A DNA stretch of 35,788 nt from Chthoniobacterales bacterium. Its GTDB lineage: Bacteria > Verrucomicrobiota > Verrucomicrobiia > Chthoniobacterales > UBA10450. A model generated the notes under the pieces. It was not told the DNA's origin. It did no database searches and saw only the letters and a program-made list of their open reading frames with translations. The position numbers and the translations under genes were made by a program. Of this stretch, positions 33,424 through 35,788 are shown in pieces (positions within the stretch are counted from its first letter, which is position 1; each line of letters begins with the position of its first letter). The stretch is from assembly GCA_013821455.1 (NCBI GenBank), contig JACDGS010000040.1, positions 1 to 35,788 of the forward strand. The letters are read 5' to 3'.

Positions 33424-33539
33424 TGTCATCCCGAGCAAAGCGAGGGACCCCGCAAGCGTTAATAGACGCGACCTCCGAAAGACGACGCCGAAGGACGCCT
33501 GTGGGGTCCTTCGCCGCGCTGCGCCGGCTCAGGATGACA
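33424..33539. repeat. Intergenic inverted-repeat element, copy 6
   Basis: It begins TGTCATCCCGAGCAAAGCG and ends GGCTCAGGATGACA. The inner flanks GGGACCCCGC and GTGGGGTCC also form inverted partners, so the element can fold into a long imperfect hairpin. It lies between the DUF2911 gene and a membrane protein gene. Confidence 0.7.
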
Positions 33540-33575
33540 ATGTCGTCTGTTAGCGGGCAGCATCCAGGTCGTCCC

Positions 33576-34037
33576 TTACTCTTTCGATCCTATCTCCATG
33601 AGTTTTTTCGTGAGAAAGACCAGGCCGGCCATCTGACCCCATTCCGAGAGAAGGTTACCGACCACCTGGCCCCATTTGCTATCCGGCTGCATTCGGCAGA
33701 AGAGCACTGCCCAGACGATTCCGGTTAAGCCGATAAAGATCAACAGCGAATGCTCCACAAGGAGGTTCCACCACTTATTAGCGCCATGTGAATGAAAGGG
33801 ACGGCTCTCCTTCGAGCCGACTTCGTAAAAGAACTTCGTGCCCAGAATAATGACCAACGAACCGCTCCAATCCGCGACCGCATTACCGCAAAATGCGGCC
33901 AGACGCGACTTCGGGTCGAGCCAGATATAACCGCATAACCACGTTCCCAGGAGCAGGCAGGTTACAATGGTCAGCGAATGTCGAAGGAGCCAGGACTTTT
34001 CGGGTGTTTTTCGTTTTCTCGTGCGTTTGGTGACCAT
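33576..34037 (-). CDS. Duplicated small membrane protein
   Basis: A 153-residue membrane protein of unknown function, made of two similar halves. Residues about 20-77 and 96-153 share a HSL start, a hydrophobic helix, a DPKS/PDSK turn, a GN...W segment and a closing TK...E-VGSKE / TKKLMEIGSKE phrase. Each half has about two hydrophobic segments, giving roughly four membrane spans. The N-terminus is basic (MVTKRTRKRKTPEK). I chose ATG 34037; the frame is open to 34109 but upstream residues look unrelated. It is divergent from the aldo/keto reductase. I do not recognise the family. The duplication suggests an ancestral two-helix unit. Confidence 0.65.
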   Translation of the reverse strand: MVTKRTRKRKTPEKSWLLRHSLTIVTCLLLGTWLCGYIWLDPKSRLAAFCGNAVADWSGSLVIILGTKFFYEVGSKESRPFHSHGANKWWNLLVEHSLLIFIGLTGIVWAVLFCRMQPDSKWGQVVGNLLSEWGQMAGLVFLTKKLMEIGSKE

Positions 34038-34160
34038 TGGATTTTTTTTTGGAAAAGACTCATAACGCGGAGAGCGAATGAAGGCGACAAGAATTACATT
34101 CTGCAACAATGCCTTCGGAGAATGGTAAAGCGGGTTATCGTGCCGCTGAAGTATCTCACT

Positions 34161-35048
34161 ATGAAAGAAGATAAGTCCAAAAATACAAACTCTAACCCTG
34201 CCTTCCGGATCGGTGGCGACCTGACCGTCAAGCGCCTGGGTTACGGCGCGATGCGCCTAACGGGGAAAGGCGTCTGGGGCTGGCCCGACGATAAGAAAAG
34301 CGCGTACCAGATATTGCGAAGGGTAATCGAAATGGGGATTAATCTCATCGATACCGCCGACGCTTATGGACCTGAGGTGAGCGAGCTGCTGATCGCCGAA
34401 GCGCTTTATCCGTACCCCGACGGGCTGGTGATTGCGACCAAGGGCGGGTTAACGAGGCCCGGCCCCGGTAAGTGGGTGCCAAACGGACAGCCCGATTATC
34501 TCACAAAGTGCGTCGAGAAGAGTCTGCAACGGTTGCAGGTCGAGCGGATTGACCTTTATCAATTGCACCGGATCGATCCCAAAGTGCCGGTCGAGGACTC
34601 GTTAGGAGCGCTGAAGGCTTTGCAAGATGCCGGGAAAATTCGGCATGTCGGACTATCGGAGGTTAAGCCCAGGGAAATCGAGCGTGCGCGCAAAGTTCTA
34701 CCCATTGTCAGCGTGCAGAATGAATACAACATCGCCAACCGCAAATCGGAAGAGACACTGCGCTACTGCGAAAAGGAGGACATAGGATTTATACCCTGGT
34801 TTCCGGTCGGTGGAGGAGATACCGATCTAACGAGAACTGGAGGCACGCTGGCCAAGGAAGCAGAACGGCACGGCGTGAGTGTGACCCAGCTCGCTCTGGC
34901 TTGGTTGCTGCAACATTCAACAGTCATTCTACCCATCCCCGGAACATCTTCCCTCGCGCACCTCGAGGAGAATATGGCCTCTGTCGAACTCACTCTTACT
35001 CCCGAGGAGTGGAAGAGAATCGAAGGGCTAGCTTTGGGTTTTAGATGA
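34161..35048 (+). CDS. Aldo/keto reductase
   Basis: A 295-residue NAD(P)H-dependent oxidoreductase of the aldo/keto reductase superfamily. The catalytic tetrad is present: Asp64 and Tyr69 in NLIDTADAYG, Lys94 in IATKGG, and His136 in DLYQLHRID. The C-terminal cofactor region reads ILPIPGTSSLAHLEENM. It is similar to the soluble bacterial members that reduce aldehydes. The substrate is unknown. ATG 34161 is used; the frame is open back to 33978 but crosses the divergent gene. Octamer motif variants occur at 34255 and 34600. A hairpin without a T-run follows the stop by about 50 bases. Confidence 0.9.
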   Translation: MKEDKSKNTNSNPAFRIGGDLTVKRLGYGAMRLTGKGVWGWPDDKKSAYQILRRVIEMGINLIDTADAYGPEVSELLIAEALYPYPDGLVIATKGGLTRPGPGKWVPNGQPDYLTKCVEKSLQRLQVERIDLYQLHRIDPKVPVEDSLGALKALQDAGKIRHVGLSEVKPREIERARKVLPIVSVQNEYNIANRKSEETLRYCEKEDIGFIPWFPVGGGDTDLTRTGGTLAKEAERHGVSVTQLALAWLLQHSTVILPIPGTSSLAHLEENMASVELTLTPEEWKRIEGLALGFR

Positions 35049-35096
35049 GTGATTCGTTCCGTGAAAATGACCCACGCGTAACTAACGAGTAAAGCA

Positions 35097-35130
35097 TCTC
35101 GAAAGCTCTCTTCGGGTGGCTCTTTCGAGA
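35097..35130 (+). terminator. Hairpin after the aldo/keto reductase gene
   Basis: TCTCGAAAG (35097-35105) pairs with CTTTCGAGA (35122-35130) around a 16-base loop, 48 bases past the stop. A motif variant, CTAACGAGTAAAGC, directly precedes it. There is no T-run, so the termination role is uncertain. The rest of 35049-35337 shows no gene. Confidence 0.4.
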
Positions 35131-35337
35131 CGTTCCATGGCAGATTACGCCTTGGAGCCATTGAATCCCCGGGGAGGATAAGAGAGGCCTTCTTTTATGG
35201 CGACGGGTCGCTGCAACGAAGATTCAAAAATTTCCAGCCGATCCCATTTTGAAAGCGGCGGGGGAGGAACCTCACAAATCGCTCCCTATGCAGGCAAAAA
35301 TTGCGCTTTGACCGGTTCTGCGGCAATGATGCTTCCC

Positions 35338-35788
35338 ATGCCTGACGATTCTTCTCGCTCTGCTTCCGACCCGCTTTGGTACAAGGACGCCGTCATTTAC
35401 GAACTGCATGTCAAAACCTTTCACGACGCTTCCGGCGACGGGATGGGCGACTTCCGCGGACTCATCGAGAAACTCGATTATCTCCAGGAGCTCGGTGTCA
35501 CCGCCATTTGGCTGCTGCCGTTTTACCCTTCGCCGATGCGCGATGATGGCTATGACATCGCCGACTACTACGATGTAAATCCAAAGTACGGTTCGCTCGA
35601 TGATTTCAAGGCCTTCCTCGCCGCGGCGCATGCGCGCGGACTAAGAGTTATCACTGAGTTGGTGATTAATCACTCGTCGGACCAGAATCCATGGTTCCAG
35701 AAATCGCGCCGCGCGGTCGCAAGGCGAAACGCCATTGTAGCCGGGGCCGGTGACCCCGGCCGCGTGGAGAATGGCAAGGCCGCCGGGG
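35338..35788 (+). CDS. treS: Trehalose synthase / alpha-amylase-family protein, 5' part only
   Basis: The window ends inside this GH13 gene. The 150 residues visible match the start of maltose alpha-D-glucosyltransferase (TreS): [29 protein letters not shown] (14-42), [29 protein letters not shown] (52-80) and [17 protein letters not shown] (104-120). TreS interconverts maltose and trehalose. After QKSRRA (residue 126) the expected RDFYVWSD-type sequence is not found. Instead comes [24 protein letters not shown], encoded by DNA with an inverted repeat, so an in-frame insertion or a broken gene is possible. Upstream in-frame ATGs at 35326 and 35329 are alternative starts, and no clear ribosome site decides between them. 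Confidence 0.85.
   Translation, partial: MPDDSSRSASDPLWYKDAVIYELHVKTFHDASGDGMGDFRGLIEKLDYLQELGVTAIWLLPFYPSPMRDDGYDIADYYDVNPKYGSLDDFKAFLAAAHARGLRVITELVINHSSDQNPWFQKSRRAVARRNAIVAGAGDPGRVENGKAAG
35740..35760. repeat. GC-rich palindrome inside the TreS-like gene
   Basis: GCCGGGG (35740-35746) and CCCCGGC (35754-35760) are inverted partners around a seven-base loop. They are set in sequence that does not match the expected TreS protein. It has the look of a short intergenic repeat inserted in a coding region. Only the left part can be seen before the window ends. Confidence 0.55.

Larger units (their letters stand above)
33247..33575. other. Gene-free gap with hairpin, extended motif and repeat element
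   Basis: This 329-base stretch holds, in order, a terminator-like hairpin (33263-33300), the 16-mer motif copy C (33335-33350) and inverted-repeat element copy 6 (33424-33539). I see no coding region in it. Confidence 0.7.

Noticed and set aside
294-34262. CGTTAGGC as a Chi-like or FtsK-orienting sequence
   Set aside because: The two orientations are nearly balanced (24 and 17) across a contiguous window, whereas such sites are strongly strand-biased.
1-35788. CRISPR arrays, rRNA genes, complete insertion sequences or prophage genes
   Set aside because: I saw no spaced direct repeats of CRISPR type, no rRNA-like segments, and no transposase, integrase or phage structural genes in the window.

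Overview
The window is about 60% GC and reads as an ordinary chromosomal stretch of a Gram-negative soil bacterium. The best fit is the Verrucomicrobiota (Spartobacteria/Chthoniobacterales-like). This rests on gene content, and no marker tree was possible. Supporting signs are a GDSL protein with a C-terminal repeat type I associate with Verrucomicrobiota and neighbouring phyla, a short-form EF-Ts, a PagL-like outer-membrane enzyme, and a bacillithiol-like cluster beside a sodium symporter and a large secreted PIG-L protein.

Layout. 1-2.2 kb: a DUF4326 gene and rpsB-tsf (minus strand). 2.2-4.6 kb: a secreted thioredoxin divergent from rpsA, which has six S1 domains. 4.9-6.6 kb: a secreted GDSL esterase. 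6.8-10.0 kb: oxyR divergent from a large catalase (katE), with an almost complete OxyR operator between them. 10.4-14.6 kb: a tightly coupled tetrapyrrole operon (hemX, hemA, hemC, cobA-hemD fusion). It runs almost directly into 14.6-18.6 kb: a divergent GrpE, a lidless Hsp70 and a protein with a degenerate J-domain joined to a SUMF1-like domain. 18.8-22.1 kb: rpsU, then the rnpA-yidD-yidC-khpB group on the minus strand. 22.2-23.7 kb: a secreted phosphodiesterase. 23.8-30.7 kb: one compact minus-strand array, read as PIG-L, vapB, vapC, a 47-residue membrane protein, a sodium/solute symporter, a half-length BshC-like protein and BshA. 30.9-35.0 kb: a CPBP protease, a PagL-like protein, a DUF2911 protein, a duplicated membrane protein and an aldo/keto reductase. 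The right edge holds the start of a TreS-like gene that seems to carry a palindromic insertion.

The most striking signal is not a gene. The octamer CGTTAGGC occurs at least 41 times by hand count, in both orientations, inside genes and between them, where one or two would be expected by chance. It forces rare TTA, CTA and AGG codons and supplies the stop codon of several genes. It behaves like a genome-wide recognition sequence, such as a DNA uptake signal or a chromosome-organisation site. A second repeat layer is a family of 50-150 bp intergenic elements ending in GTCATCC / GGATGAC.
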